Translations under genes and position numbers: made by a program
Shown: positions 21,215 through 32,845 of the stretch, in pieces
Layout of the letters: every line of letters starts with the position of its first letter
How positions within the stretch are numbered: the first letter of the stretch is position 1
Assembly (NCBI RefSeq): GCF_019320115.1
Contig: NC_089584.1
Coordinates: 101,356,320 to 101,420,319 of the forward strand
Direction of reading: 5' to 3'
Source: Miscanthus floridulus
Lineage: Eukaryota; Streptophyta; Magnoliopsida; Poales; Poaceae
DNA length: 64,000 nt
The notes under the pieces: model-generated
The model's database searches: none
What the model saw: only the letters and a program-made list of their open reading frames with translations
Told to the model about the DNA's origin: nothing

Positions 21215-22708
21215 TGTTTACACCAAAATTTAGAAGAAGATGTTATAGGGACCTGAAAGCTCCCAAGATCATGTCACCATGGAATCAATTACGTGCAGAT
21301 CGGGACCAGCTGATTCAGATGCAGAAAATGAAATCGGCTTTCCATAGATAGCGCTAGTAGATAACAACAGAGGCTATGTTCGGCGCTAGGACGAAGCATG
21401 CCGGACTCTACAATAAGGGAAAGATTAGAGTCCAAGTTATCTTAAATTAGAAATGTTTTTTCTAGGGTCAAAAATTGTAATAAGTCGTGCTTAGACAGGA
21501 GTCATGCACACCAAACCCCGGCTATTGTAAAAAAGAATCAATCAATCCAAATACAAGTCAATTACTTTTTTTTTGGCTCTGGCCACCCCTTAGGAGTAGG
21601 AGTAGAGTAGATCGGCCTTATATCTTATTTGAAATAACAATAGACTCTGCCCGATTGAGATTGATCTAGATCGGCCTTATATCTTATTTGACCCATCGTT
21701 TGCTAACCTAAAACTGATCCAATCTACATTTTAAACGATGAGTTATGTCTTATCGGTTGTTTTACATCAATCTTGATCGTGCATAATGTGCGGTTAAGGC
21801 ATGTTGCGTCTTGAGTAGATCTATTGGCTAGAGAGAACCGTTCCACGACCCGTTATCACGGCCTGTGTGATTCTACCTCACACCCTACTGTTAGCACCGT
21901 GAAGTGAGGATCGATATTTAGTAGATCTATTCCTGGTAAGGCATGACTTTAACTGTGCGTTATGTCTGAATCGGCTGTTTTAGCCAATATCGAGCGCTTT
22001 CACGAACAGTTCACATCACGAGACCATTGAAGTAAAGATAGGTTGAAAAATATGTTAGCCCCATGATCTTATTATTGTATTACGGCCTGCATGATTCTGC
22101 CTCATGCCCCACTGATATTAGTAATGAGTTAGGGTCGTCGAGTCTATTGTTATTTCTACGGCCTGCATAATTCTGCCCCATGCCCCACTGGTCATGATGA
22201 TAGATGAGATCTAACATGTTCATTAGATTTATCTTTATTAAATGGTTAAGTGGTGTAGAATTGTTTCTTTATATAAAAAGGGGTTCGATTAATTATAATC
22301 ATTGGCTCAGCACAAACCGATCATTGTTGACATTTTATTGCCATTGATTAATATATATTCGATTAATGATATTTATCCTGAATGATAACCGATTCTTCTT
22401 GCACAACCCCATGAGCTCTAATTGATTTATTCTCATGAATAAACTAAAATCGACTTAGATCTCCTTTCATATCGGCTCTCATAGCCGCACATTCGGGACT
22501 GTCTGACAACACCGGCAAGTTCCGCCCTTAATTACTGATGAACTTTCTCTGCTTGTCAATTGCATGATCAAATTGACTGGCACGTCTCGGGGGGGTCGCG
22601 CAGGATCGACCACCCCTGCGCTGAAGCTAGGCGGATCTGCTCCATCGAGCGGACCCTTCAGGCTTGCTGCGTGTGTCCTCGATACAGGACGAAAATTCTG
22701 CGTCGACA
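21215..22708 (+). repeat. 3' LTR of the Tat-like element
   Basis: 1494 bp, same ends as the 5' LTR. Lacks about 310 bp present in the 5' LTR. At the deletion site is a filler in which ATCGGCCTTATATCTTATTT occurs twice (21611 and 21670). Hairpin units remain at 21865-21883 and 22089-22107, with a degraded third near 22165. Confidence 0.9.
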
Positions 22709-22713
22709 GGTTC
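22709..22713. repeat. Target-site duplication GGTTC, right
   Basis: GGTTC matches 11945-11949 exactly. Confidence 0.95.
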
Positions 22714-23687
22714 ATCGGAGTCATGCGATCTGACTCGGATGTTTTCTTCTGAAATAACAAAAGCCATTACAGATGAGCTATCCCAATCGACGAGCCAATA
22801 TCTGCGAGAGTGAGTCAGTGAGACCATGACACCCTTTGCTTAGCTGCCTTTTCACTTATCCAATCACGTTTCCTCTAGTTGCTTTGTCTCTGGCCCTTTG
22901 CAAGTCTAGGATTGGTCTCCATGGCCATCCAAGCACGTGCGCATATGAGACTCTCAGGCTCAGCGTTACCATTCTTAGCTCAATACACTGCATTTGCGCG
23001 CTACAGATGGCTTTCGTCAACGATGCTTCGTCGACTGAATTGTGGGCTGTGTTGCTCGTGCCTATAATTTAGGGTACATCTCTCCCTGTCATAGCATGTC
23101 ATGTAGAGTTTACACATGGGCCATGGGCATGGCGACGCAGAGGCGTGCCGCCATGCTAAGCATAATAAAGTACGAGGACGACAATAAGGATGACGAGGAG
23201 AATAATCCGTCAAGGCGAAAATTCCAGTTTCTGAACCTTCTCGCCACCGGCACAGCAGGATCCGGGAAGGTCAAGCCAACAGTCCAACTGCGATTCTAGA
23301 GCCGCTGGTTGGAACAAGGTTAGGAATGCAACTTGCCATTTTGCATATGCAGAGACAGACTGACAGTTAGAAACGTGGATGACCATGCAGGGCGAGGAAC
23401 ATCAATAAGCCTATCGCATTGCATTTGCACGCCAACAAGTGACAGCCGCACGAATACAGCAACAAACCAAGAAAAAGGGGCTGGCCTCCACATCAGTATA
23501 CCGTGTACAAAAAAACCATGGTCACTAACTATCGTACAATTGGATAGAAAAACAGAGTTGGACAGTTGGAACATTAGTGTACATTGCGAAAAATGAAAAG
23601 AATGCCTGCTCGGCATCACTGGAAAAGTATGCCGCAATCAATAAGCAATAAGCAAAATCTGGAAGGGACAAGGATGATGACTAACTA
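22714..23687. other. Intergenic and probable 3' UTR of the Rab7 gene
   Basis: No motif-bearing frame. The part nearest 23688 is expected to hold the 3' UTR of the minus-strand Rab7 gene. No polyadenylation site could be fixed by eye. Confidence 0.45.
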
Positions 23688-26600
23688 CTAGCATGCACAT
23701 CCGCTTCTCTGCTCAGTCTCAGGGACAGGATCCGCAACACTCTGGAAGTAACTGAAGAGCAAAAAAGAAGAAGGGTGTAAATAACTAAACTGGGAAATTA
23801 GCAGTAAGTAGCAGCAGGGAGCTGTTTCATCTTTCTGAAATAATGGAATGGAATATAGTGAAAACATGTGTGAAAGCATTTACTAATAGACACAAATCAT
23901 CACAGATTAAACCAAGTACAAAGCATTAGCCTACTACAAAGTTTACCTGTTATAAGCATCTATTGTTTTTCAGATATGTGAAGAGTAATGACATTAATTA
24001 CTAGCCAAAAAAAGGGGCGTACCCAGTGCAAAGAGCTCCCGCTCTGTGCAGGGTCTTGGGAAGGGTGTAAGTGGCAAGCCTTGCCCTCGACTGTGCAATG
24101 CGAGGAGACCGCGACTCGAACCCGGGACCTTCCGGTCACAGGCGGTAAGACTCTATCGCTTGCACCAGGCCCGCCCTTCATTAATTACTAGCCAAAGTAG
24201 TTTTTTATTCCTTCATCGAAAGCAAATAGATATCTATGATAATATTATCATCAGAGAAGAAACCAGTAGGGTCATGGACTAGTAGTTACTCAAAATGGTT
24301 ACATATTCATAGTGGTAGAGGTAGCTTCTTTTAGCGTACATGTGCATCATTATGACCTTTCCTTTTGAACAGAAGTTTTTCAACATCGATAACATAGCAA
24401 GATATTGCTAAGACATTATCAAAGGTTTGCCATGCAAATCAAGAACCTTATTTATTAACAAATAAAAGCCTGTAACAGTTATTAGAAACTGGGAAAAAAA
24501 CATAAAACCACATTAAATAGTACATCCAAATCATGCATATAAAGATTACAGAATATCTAAAAATTAGCTAAAGAAAAGTCATTCTACAAATAATAGGTCA
24601 GAGATTAAAGAAAAGTAGCAATCACCATAACGGAGTTAAAAATGCTGCCCAACATACGAACATATAACATATTCAATCAAGAAAAAACTAACAAGTTCAG
24701 TTAAAAAGAATATGGTCAAACAAGTGCAACAAGAGTATGGGCAGGTTAGGTAACAAGGGCTGGGAAGGTTTACCCTAAGCAGTGAATGAGCTGCCTTCCA
24801 TACAATACAACAAACAGAAGATGATGAAATTTAGTTTACTCACATGTCCTGATCACGTTCATGCTCTAGAGCAAGCTTGGCAACAGTCAGGAAAGCGTTG
24901 TCAACATTGTAGTCCTCTTTTGCAGAAGTTTCAAAATAAGGGATATTGCCTTTAGAAGCACACCACTCCATTGCTTTCTTATCAGAAACCTATGCGGAAA
25001 CATTTAATCAGGTAGGGGCATATCAAGAGACGAGAGTTGCAATGAGCCAATCACCACATTATAACAATACTAACCACTCTGCTTTTTCCACCATCTACAT
25101 CAATCTTGTTACCGAGTAAGATGAAGGGGAAAGTTTTAGGATCTGATGGACTAGCCTGAAAAGAAATAAGGATGACTATGTCAAGCAATGTTGTCAAGAT
25201 ACTACAAGCCGTTATAAGAGATACAGATGCTACAGTATTAACAGATTAGTATATTACAACAAAATCGATCACCAGACAAAAATGCTAAAGCATAAGGCTG
25301 TTTACCAAATAGTCCATTCAACAAACACGACAAAAATGGATTAAAGGCCATTTGCATTATTTGTGTACACATAACTTTCTGAAAATTTCATGACAGACAA
25401 CAAAGGTAATAAGTGCAAACAGTAGCTTTGTTATTACAGAATTACATGAATTGCACGCAAACTATATCGATCTGAATAAGCATGCAGAGTGTTATCAGTT
25501 GCGAATTTATCTAAGTTTCCTGTACTAATTGAACAGAATCAGTTTGGATCGTGCATTACAATTCTGGGTGGAAAATATTATATTCTGACTCAGCTGTGTT
25601 ATTTCATCTTGCATTAATAAATTGCTGACTGGACATACACAACTCTTACAGAAAATAGAACATATCTGTACTAATATGGCATTAGACATTACAATCATTC
25701 CACCATAGTAATAATAACAGTTAGAGATTCAGACCTCAATAGTAACTTATCAACACTTCTGTTTTACATCAACACAACCACTCCAGCATTTATGTGTTTG
25801 CTAGTTATGAGCTAGAGTGGAAACCACTACCCCTTCCCCCTCCCTCCCTCCCTCCTGACTCGGAACTTAAGAAATTCTAAGAACCATTCAAATTTCTTTC
25901 CACGACAATTTTATATTGTAAACCGTGATCATACTTCCAGTCAGAACTTCAGAAGTGTTTATTACAAGCCCTAAATCCTAAAATAAACAAAAGCACTATC
26001 ATAGTAGGGAACCTGTATAATTTTCACATGCCAGTTACAATCTTGGTTACTAGAAATAGTGAAATCCCTGTCCTCGATAATGGTTTGCTATTATTAGCAG
26101 GTTCAAGAAGAAACTAAACTGCCAAAGTAACATTAAGCGAAAATTATGTTTCTGCCTGAAGCCCTGAACACATCCTCGAAATCAAGTAAACAAAAGACAT
26201 GGACAGGAAGGGGAGGAGCAAAGACTGGTGCTGTCAGGGCTGCAGCATCGGCCTTGCCAGTAGAATCCCTAAGAGAAATATAAGCCTAAAAATCAAAACT
26301 CAATCCATTTTCACTCAATCCAGCACCCCTTGTCTAGTCAAGCAACTCCTGTCCAGCTTGTCTGGCTCCACCACTATGGATAGAGCGTAACTATGTGATC
26401 TAGGCAAATCCAATTTTAGCCAAACATATCATTAGCTATTTCCTGTTCACATATACTTATTCAACACGACCGATGATAAACCCCTGATATGGCTTCTTGG
26501 CTTCATGCAGCTTACATGTGTTGAAAACATGGTAGATTGAGAACGGGCATATTGACACAGAAAAGATGACAGGATCAAACGATTTGAACATATGCTCCAG

Positions 26601-27986
26601 ATTCAAAGTTCATAAAGCGGACATATTTGGTCACGGAAGCTGGCAAGGCTAAACTCAATATATTTCCATTCCAGATATCTATTAAAAAAAAGTGCAGATA
26701 TGTGAGCATGCTCAAGCTTTACGAAATTATTGGCAGCATCATATCAAGCTGTCAGCTAGTAAAATGGTATCAATATGATAAATGATGAAATGCACTACAG
26801 TCGATACCTGTCTATTTTTTCTTTAAAATCAGTACAGTTGATATCTACAACCATGACTAAAATCACGACAATTTGTAAGATAATCATTCTTACTTGGTTG
26901 AGGAACTCATCATGCCATGTGTTGAGTGTATCGAATGACCTGTTAGAGTTGACGTCATAGACAAGCACACAACAATCCGCCCCTCTGTAGAATGCAACCC
27001 CAAGACTCTGGAATCTCTCCTGCCCCGCGGTGTCCCAGATCTAGCATCAAAGTAACATGATGACAACAACATGAACAACAGTCACTTCCTTCTCTTTGGA
27101 AGCTCAGCAACTCAGGTGGACGCTCACCTGCAACGTGACTAGCCTGTCTTCAATGAGAACCTCCTTTGTGACGAAATCTGCACCAATTGTAGCTTTGTAC
27201 TGCTGACTGAACTTTTTGTGGACATATCTAGCTGAAAGTCAAGAATATCAAAGCACCCAAAGTACTAAAAGCACTCCAGCATTTCAGATAGATTATACAT
27301 GTCAAGATACTTGATTCTTATTGCTTTTACATCATCTTAACTTTAATCCGCATACTGCAATAAGCACGATGTTCAAATGTACCAGAGCTTTCAGAACGAG
27401 ATTCACAAAATCACGAGTCCCGCTCACGCACAGCACAACTGCACAAGGAATGAGAATGCAGGTAAACAGTTATTGACTGCAACTCTGCCAGTGTGAGCTC
27501 ACGGTAATCCGAAATTCCATACCCCAAAATTAAAGAGATGCGTTCTTACAGCTCAACGGATGAAACTCATGTGTCTTCCGAGCACTATGGCGTAAGTTGA
27601 TCCATGGGGCAAAACGCAATTCACACGAAATGGGGGACCGACTGCACGGACATGAAACGGGGCCTAATTACCAAACGCGACATATTGAGGGAATCAAGTC
27701 AAGGATACTGGTTCATCAGCGACGTCTTCCCGACCCTGCAGAGATCACACCGGACCAAATCAGACCAACGAGGACAGAGTGAAACACAGAGGTCGCAGCA
27801 ACCGCGTCCAAATCGAACCGCCAAGCTTCCTGGAAATCACAACAGCGACCCGGGAATCCACATGCGGGAGGATCCGAGGGAGGGACGGGGAGCCGGGTTG
27901 GGGGAGGGGGGGAGGGAGCAATGGGCTGACCCGCTGTCGCCGAGGACGATGACCTTGAGGAGTGTCCGCCTCCGCGACGTCGACAT
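23688..27986 (-). CDS. RABG3: Rab7-type small GTPase (RABG3 family), 7 exons, complete
   Basis: Exons on the minus strand: 27931-27986, 27709-27735, 27128-27227, 26894-27040, 25075-25155, 24844-24989 and 23688-23751, all with GT..AG introns and consistent phases. They total 621 nt, 206 residues, the usual plant Rab7 length. Motifs: P-loop GDSGVGKTS (16-24), switch I Thr41 in [16 protein letters not shown] (63-71), NKID (126-129), ETSAK (157-161), and C-terminal Cys-Ala-Cys for double geranylgeranylation. Rab7/RABG3 proteins act at late endosome and tonoplast to drive vacuolar fusion through HOPS (family knowledge). Start: the only ATG in exon 1, before [17 protein letters not shown]. The leader upstream is pyrimidine-rich on the coding strand and no clear TATA box is visible. 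Exon 2 is only 27 nt. No disabling change is seen. Confidence 0.96.
24010..24179 (-). mobile_element. Au-type SINE in the last intron of the Rab7 gene
   Basis: On the minus strand it reads GAAGGGCGGGCCTGGTGCAA, an A-box-like start, then GGTTCGAGTC (pol III B box), and ends in a T-run. Perfect 17-bp duplications ATTAATTACTAGCCAAA flank it at 23993-24009 and 24180-24196. The sequence matches the tRNA-derived Au SINE widespread in grasses. It is on the same strand as the gene and inside intron 6. Confidence 0.9.
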
Positions 27987-29649
27987 GGCTGCTCGATCGC
28001 GATCGGCCCCTCTCGCCGCTCGTCGTCGTCTGGTCGCGACCCCGCGAGGCGCACGAGGAGTCTGGGGGGCAGCGAAAAGAAATCCAGAGAAGAGAAGCAG
28101 AGATGCAGAGTAGGGGAGGACGGAGGGAGGTGCTGGATGGATTTCTGATTTTTTTTTTAATTTGATTTGATCGATGTGATCCGGTTTTGGCCTTTAAATT
28201 TGAAGAAGGCGTGCGTGACGGTGACGTGAGGCGACGCGAAGTGACCGTGCAGTTTTGGGGTTGGGGAGAGCGGAGTAGAGGAGGACGGACCTGTTCGCTT
28301 TATGGTTCACGTGGCTTATAATCCACTGATATTATTTTGTTGTGAGAGAAAAATATTATATCATGATTGATAAGTATGGTTAATACAATTAAGTAATTAG
28401 GGTGTAGGTAGTGGTGCTTTTTTTTTTTGGTGATGGTGGGTGGACCGCGTGCCACTGTGTGGTGGGAACATGGCTATTGGAATTTTAATCCGGTAAGGTC
28501 TCATTTGATGTTATTGGATTTAACTCAATCTACATATGTTGAGATTTCATTCTAATCTACCCCAATACAGATAGATTCATGCAAATCCGACTATATCATA
28601 TCTAAATAAGGCTTAAATGATTTAGGGTTTGAACAAAGGAATAAAACATAGAGAAATAAAAAAACATAAAAAGTAGATAGAGTGATAGTAAAAAAAACTA
28701 TATAATTTCAAATATAGAAATGAATATTTTGAGTTGTTTGTAATGAGGAAAAAAGTATAGGAACGTCAGCAAACATTTGTAGCAAGAAAGAGAGCAAATA
28801 TTCTTTCCCTTGGGCTGGAGTGGATGTTTATTTCCTATATTTTGCACTACTATGGTTTCCTTTCTTTTGAAAAGAAACTACACTTTTCTTCGTTCCAAAT
28901 ACTATGATGTGATTCATTTCCTTTGCAATTTATTCTTTCAAAAATTCTTTGAGAATCCTTTAATCCAAAAAGGGTCTAGGGTAGAGTTAGTTATTAATTA
29001 GCTAAAAATTAATCTAAATTAGTTGAGGTTAGTTAACTAGTTGTAGACTTGGCTAATAAATTAGTTTATCTATTATCTCCATGTTTAGATGTCCGCAAGA
29101 CATTTTCTATATCCTTCCTAGTGGTTAGAAACAGAGATTTTGGGGGGGAAATACGCTCGAACAGCTCTTTAATTTGTTTTCCAAATATAGCCATATTCTA
29201 TTTTAGATTTTCTCGCTAACCCAAAGATAAAAAAACAAGAATGGCTCCATAGAGTGCAATCAAGATGTAGAAAAATTGGCGGGGAGTGAAAATATACTGA
29301 AAACGATTTTTTATACAAATGACTCTCTAAATGATGATTTAGAGAGTGAGCTTTAGAAAGACTTTTGGAAATGCTTTTAGGGCTAATTTTGATTATTTCT
29401 CTTGGTATCTAAATAGGCCCTTAAATCGTGTTTAGGGATGCAAGATGGGTTGTCTGCGAACTCGTAAATAGATTTAATTGTTGCGGATTTATAGATAATC
29501 CATGAGAAATAACCTATTTAGGGGTTCACGGATAACCCTACTTATTATAAAACTTGGTTCCTCGCTAGAGCCATTTGATACAATTGTTTCTACTTATTAG
29601 TTATTTTCATTCTCAGCAGGAGCAGGGCGACATTTTGTAAGGACCAGCA
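27987..29649. other. Rab7 5' leader/promoter and intergenic DNA
   Basis: 28060-28110 is pyrimidine-rich on the gene strand, fitting a 5' leader. 28290-28390 resembles the small MITE family at 11.3-11.8 kb (GTGGCTTATAATCC, TGAGAGAAAAATATT) but without clear ends. 28500-28610 and 29080-29425 have transposon-like composition but no firm terminal repeats. Confidence 0.4.
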
Positions 29650-30328
29650 ACCTGTGTTGGGGTTATGGAAACAGGATACCCCAAAGCACGACCATTAAGA
29701 GTCGCTCAGGATGGCCCATCTAGACACGGCCCGACCGAACATGGTTGGCCACGACCTCTCGCCTTCGAGCCATACGAGGTCTGCCTCGACCTCTCCTACC
29801 TCTCGCATCGCGCGGTGCCACGACCACCTCTTTCCTTAGCCGCTAAGGAAAGGATGAGAGGTGGGTGAGCACATTCAATGCTCCTGACCAGACAGGACGC
29901 GCACGCACACTCCACCAAGTACCAGAAGGACGACAACCCCTCGACCCTGAGGTAGAGTGTTGCCTTGGTCAACACCCCGCTGACGGACAAGACCACGCTA
30001 GGGCACAACTATGTCACATTGCGTGGCTCCGCACCGCCCAAATCCCATCTAGTCCGATGGACGGGCATACGATCGTACCCGCCATGACATGGGGACCATG
30101 ATGAGGAGTCAGCTCTCTACTCTGACTAGACCCTATGCCCCCGATTCGACCCCACGAGGTCGGGGCAACAGGATCCCAACCCCGAGAGCAAGCAGCCACG
30201 ATGGGACAAGTCACCCTCCCCGTACAGTGACATCATGACTTCTCCCTGAAGAAACAGAGCGCCAGGATGAAGGCCACGACGACAACAAGCAAGCCATACT
30301 AGGCCAGGGAGTTGGTGGGCAGCCACAA

Positions 30329-30333
30329 CTCCC
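30329..30333. repeat. Target-site duplication CTCCC, left
   Basis: Immediately before the copia 5' LTR. Identical to 48771-48775. Confidence 0.95.
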
Positions 30334-31638
30334 TGAAAAGTGCAATCAAGCCCTAATTGTGGGTTTTGGTGATAATGACCACGTAATTAGAGAACTAATG
30401 AGATTTATCGAGATGACAAGCAGGGAATTCATGTTTGAGGATGCTACACCAAACAAAGGAGCCCCCAATTACAAATATAAATGGATTCAAACTCAAAGAA
30501 GGTTAAAATTCTTTTATATTTTGAATTTAAGTATAGAAAAAGTCGTACTATAAAGGGGGACACAATGCTTAAGCTAATATGTGCTACCAAGTGCTCAAAC
30601 ATACACATGCATCTTTAGATTCACAGCATAGACAATCTACACTTCACTCTTACCCTTGTTGTCTTACATGGTGCGGCACTATCGTACTTGAAGAGAGCAT
30701 TGCCGTAGTGCGGCACTGCCACACTTGAGCCACGGCACTGCCATGACTTAAGTGACCGTTGGGGGCTGGAGGAGTATTTATACCCTTCCCCTTCCTTTCC
30801 AGCAGTACTCTATCTCTTCTTCCTCACTTCAGCATGCCCAAAATAGAGCAAGAGCTCTCTCTCTCTCTCTCTCTCTTCCTCCATTGTTGACCTCAAGCCC
30901 CTAAGCAAATCCATTGATTTGTCCATCAATCCTTGAGGGAAAAGGGTCCAAAACTCGATTAGAGAGCAGCTCCATTGATTCCCCAACTCTAAAGAGCACT
31001 TGGTTCATGTTTTGGCTGACGGTTGTGTTTGTTATTCTTGGAGCTTGGCTCCTAGCCGGCTAGAGCATCGCCCGTGAAGCTTGCCAACTTATGTGGTAAC
31101 CCCAAGAGGTTTGTAACCATCACTTGAAGCTAGTAAACTCACCCCTCATCTCAAGAGTTAAGTCTCTTGACTTGAGAACGAGGAAGGGTTGGAAAGCCCT
31201 AAGCCTTAGTGGCTAACCTCAACAACATGAAGGTAGGCAAGCCTTGGTGACGAGCCAAACCACGGGATAAATTATTGTGTCACTTGTGCTTGATTTACAT
31301 TACTTGCATGACATATTGTGGTTGAGGTGATTTCTAGGGTTTCTAGTCGATCTACTTATATGTGGTGTTCCTACTATTTCTAGCTCTTGATCTGTGATTG
31401 TCATACCTACAGTAAGCTAGAAAATTTCTCTGATCTAAGTTTTCGTTCATGGATTTTGAACTGTGACTCAAAGTTGTCTAAAGGTGCAGTAGTGCCGCTA
31501 TTCTAGCCCAGTAGTGCCGCAGTCCGGTAGGGCCACCCTCCAGAGCAGCAGTGCCACAGGGTGAATTTAATAAAAGTTTTAGTGTTTGTTTTGACAGGCC
31601 CATTCACCCCCCCCTCTAGGCCAACCAGAGATTCTGCA
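30334..31638 (+). repeat. 5' LTR of the SIRE-like element
   Basis: Starts TGAAAAGTGC and ends CTGCA. Contains TATTTATA at 30775-30782, a CT microsatellite at about 30850-30875, a C-run near the end, and several GCGGCACTGCCGC-type words in both orientations. Confidence 0.93.
30775..30782 (+). promoter_or_regulatory. TATA box of the SIRE-like LTR
   Basis: TATTTATA followed by CCCTTCCCC and the CT-repeat leader. Conserved in the 3' LTR near 47932. Confidence 0.6.
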
Positions 31639-31640
31639 AG

Positions 31641-31653
31641 TGGTATCGGAGCC
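31641..31653 (+). promoter_or_regulatory. Primer-binding site (initiator tRNA-Met type)
   Basis: TGGTATCGGAGCC two bases after the 5' LTR. It differs by one base from the usual TGGTATCAGAGCC. Confidence 0.85.
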
Positions 31654-31685
31654 GGTTACCTCATATACACTTCACCACGTGAAGT

Positions 31686-32462
31686 ATGAAGCCCCGAGGA
31701 GGAACTAGTGGCGCAAAGCAGGTGGATGTCGACACGGACGGCAGCGAGCTGAGCGCGTCGATAGGAAGCAACACCACGCTACCACATCTTGAGGCTACCG
31801 ATGCCAAAGGAGCTCTCAATGAGAATGAGAGAAGAAAAAGGAAGGAAGGAAGAAAGCTAAAAAGAGAAGCAAGAGAGAAGAAGGAGGAGGAGCGGTTAGA
31901 GGAGAAGAAGCAAAGGAAAGAAGAAAGAAGGCTAAAGAGAGAAGCAAGAAGAAAAAGAAGAGAAGCTAGAAAGAAGAAGGAAGAAGAAGAGAAGGCAACA
32001 AGTGCATCATCAAGCATATCAAGTAGTTTTAAAGATAGAGATGATGATGAGTCATACCAAGTGTTGAAGGGGAACAAGAAGGAGAAGAAATGAAAGGGCA
32101 AGGCCAACAACAACAAATATGCCGTCGTATCCTTTAACTATTCTTCTATTTCTATGACTAACCATGATCGGAGGTCTTTCATCAATGTGCCTGCGAGCAA
32201 GTTATCTCATTTTAATGGGACTAACTTTGTCAAGTGGAAGCACTTGATGAGAGCCTATCTTATAGGTCTTCACCCCAGTATTTAGAAGATTGTTTGCAAT
32301 GGATTTGAGCCACCGGTTGATCCCAAGAACCCAATACTAGAAGAGATGAGAATCATTCACCTCAATGGTCAAGCCACAAGTGTGTTGCTTAGTGCCTTGG
32401 ATGGTGATGAATACAATAGAGTGATTGGAGTTGATGTTGCCAAGCAAATATGGGACACTTTG
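31686..32462 (+). pseudogene. gag of the SIRE-like element, 5' part (interrupted by insertion)
   Basis: From ATG 31686 an Arg/Lys/Glu-rich coiled-coil N-terminus (repeated KKREARRKRREAR-like segments) typical of SIRE gag, then the conserved KLSHFNGTNFVKWKHLMRAYL region and QIWDTL, where reading stops at the nested element. In-frame stops are TGA at 32091 and TAG at about 32284. The frame continues precisely at 38599 when the 6136 inserted bases (one duplication included) are removed, so the insertion alone split an otherwise colinear gag. Confidence 0.85.
32458..32462. repeat. Target-site duplication CTTTG, left
   Basis: Matches 38594-38598 across the nested antisense element. Confidence 0.95.
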
Positions 32463-32742
32463 TGTGGTAGAACCGCCCGAAATAGCGTACTTACGGAGGC
32501 ACTTGTCTTCCACCAGACACTAAGCACCTCGAAAGCAAGCTACAACGAGCGGTGTCCGTCGGGCACACCCCGAGGGAGAACCCAAAAGATCCACATTTTT
32601 CCCAAGGATCCAATAATAAGAACGAGTTACAATACATGTCCATTTCATACATCTGAGTTTCTCAAAAAGGTACATTATTACAATACCAAATACCAGAGTG
32701 CGGAATGATAAATAGCGGAATTTAAAAAGATAACATCTAGCG
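32463..32742 (-). repeat. Truncated 3' LTR (280 bp) of the nested Tekay-like element
   Basis: Starts TGTGGTAGAACC on + and aligns with 34441-34720 with a few substitutions. It stops being similar after ACATCTAGCG, where gag-region sequence begins. Confidence 0.9.
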
Positions 32743-32845
32743 GACGGTTGAGCACTTTCTTCTTAATGATGGTCCTCTTGATAAGCCTAGAATTTGCGGA
32801 CGGTTGAGCTGACTGAGATGGCTGGTTCTAGGGACAGGCTCGGGC

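Larger units (their letters stand above)
11950..22708 (+). mobile_element. Ty3/gypsy LTR retrotransposon, Tat-like (dual RNase H), degenerate
   Basis: 10.8-kb element bounded by GGTTC duplications. Order: 5' LTR, primer-binding region, gag, RT-RNase H, partial second (archaeal-type) RNase H, integrase, antisense extra ORF, polypurine tract, 3' LTR. The FFDGSSCKQGGGIG segment after the first RNase H marks the Tat/Retand group, which also often carries an antisense 3' gene (as in Grande and RIRE2-type elements). Many nonsense codons, one integrase frameshift and missing protease/RNase H segments show it is not autonomous. Confidence 0.9.

Noticed and set aside
29080..29425. Possible MITE with GTTTAGATGTCC / GTATCTAAATAGG ends
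   Set aside because: Only about seven bases pair and the flanks do not match.
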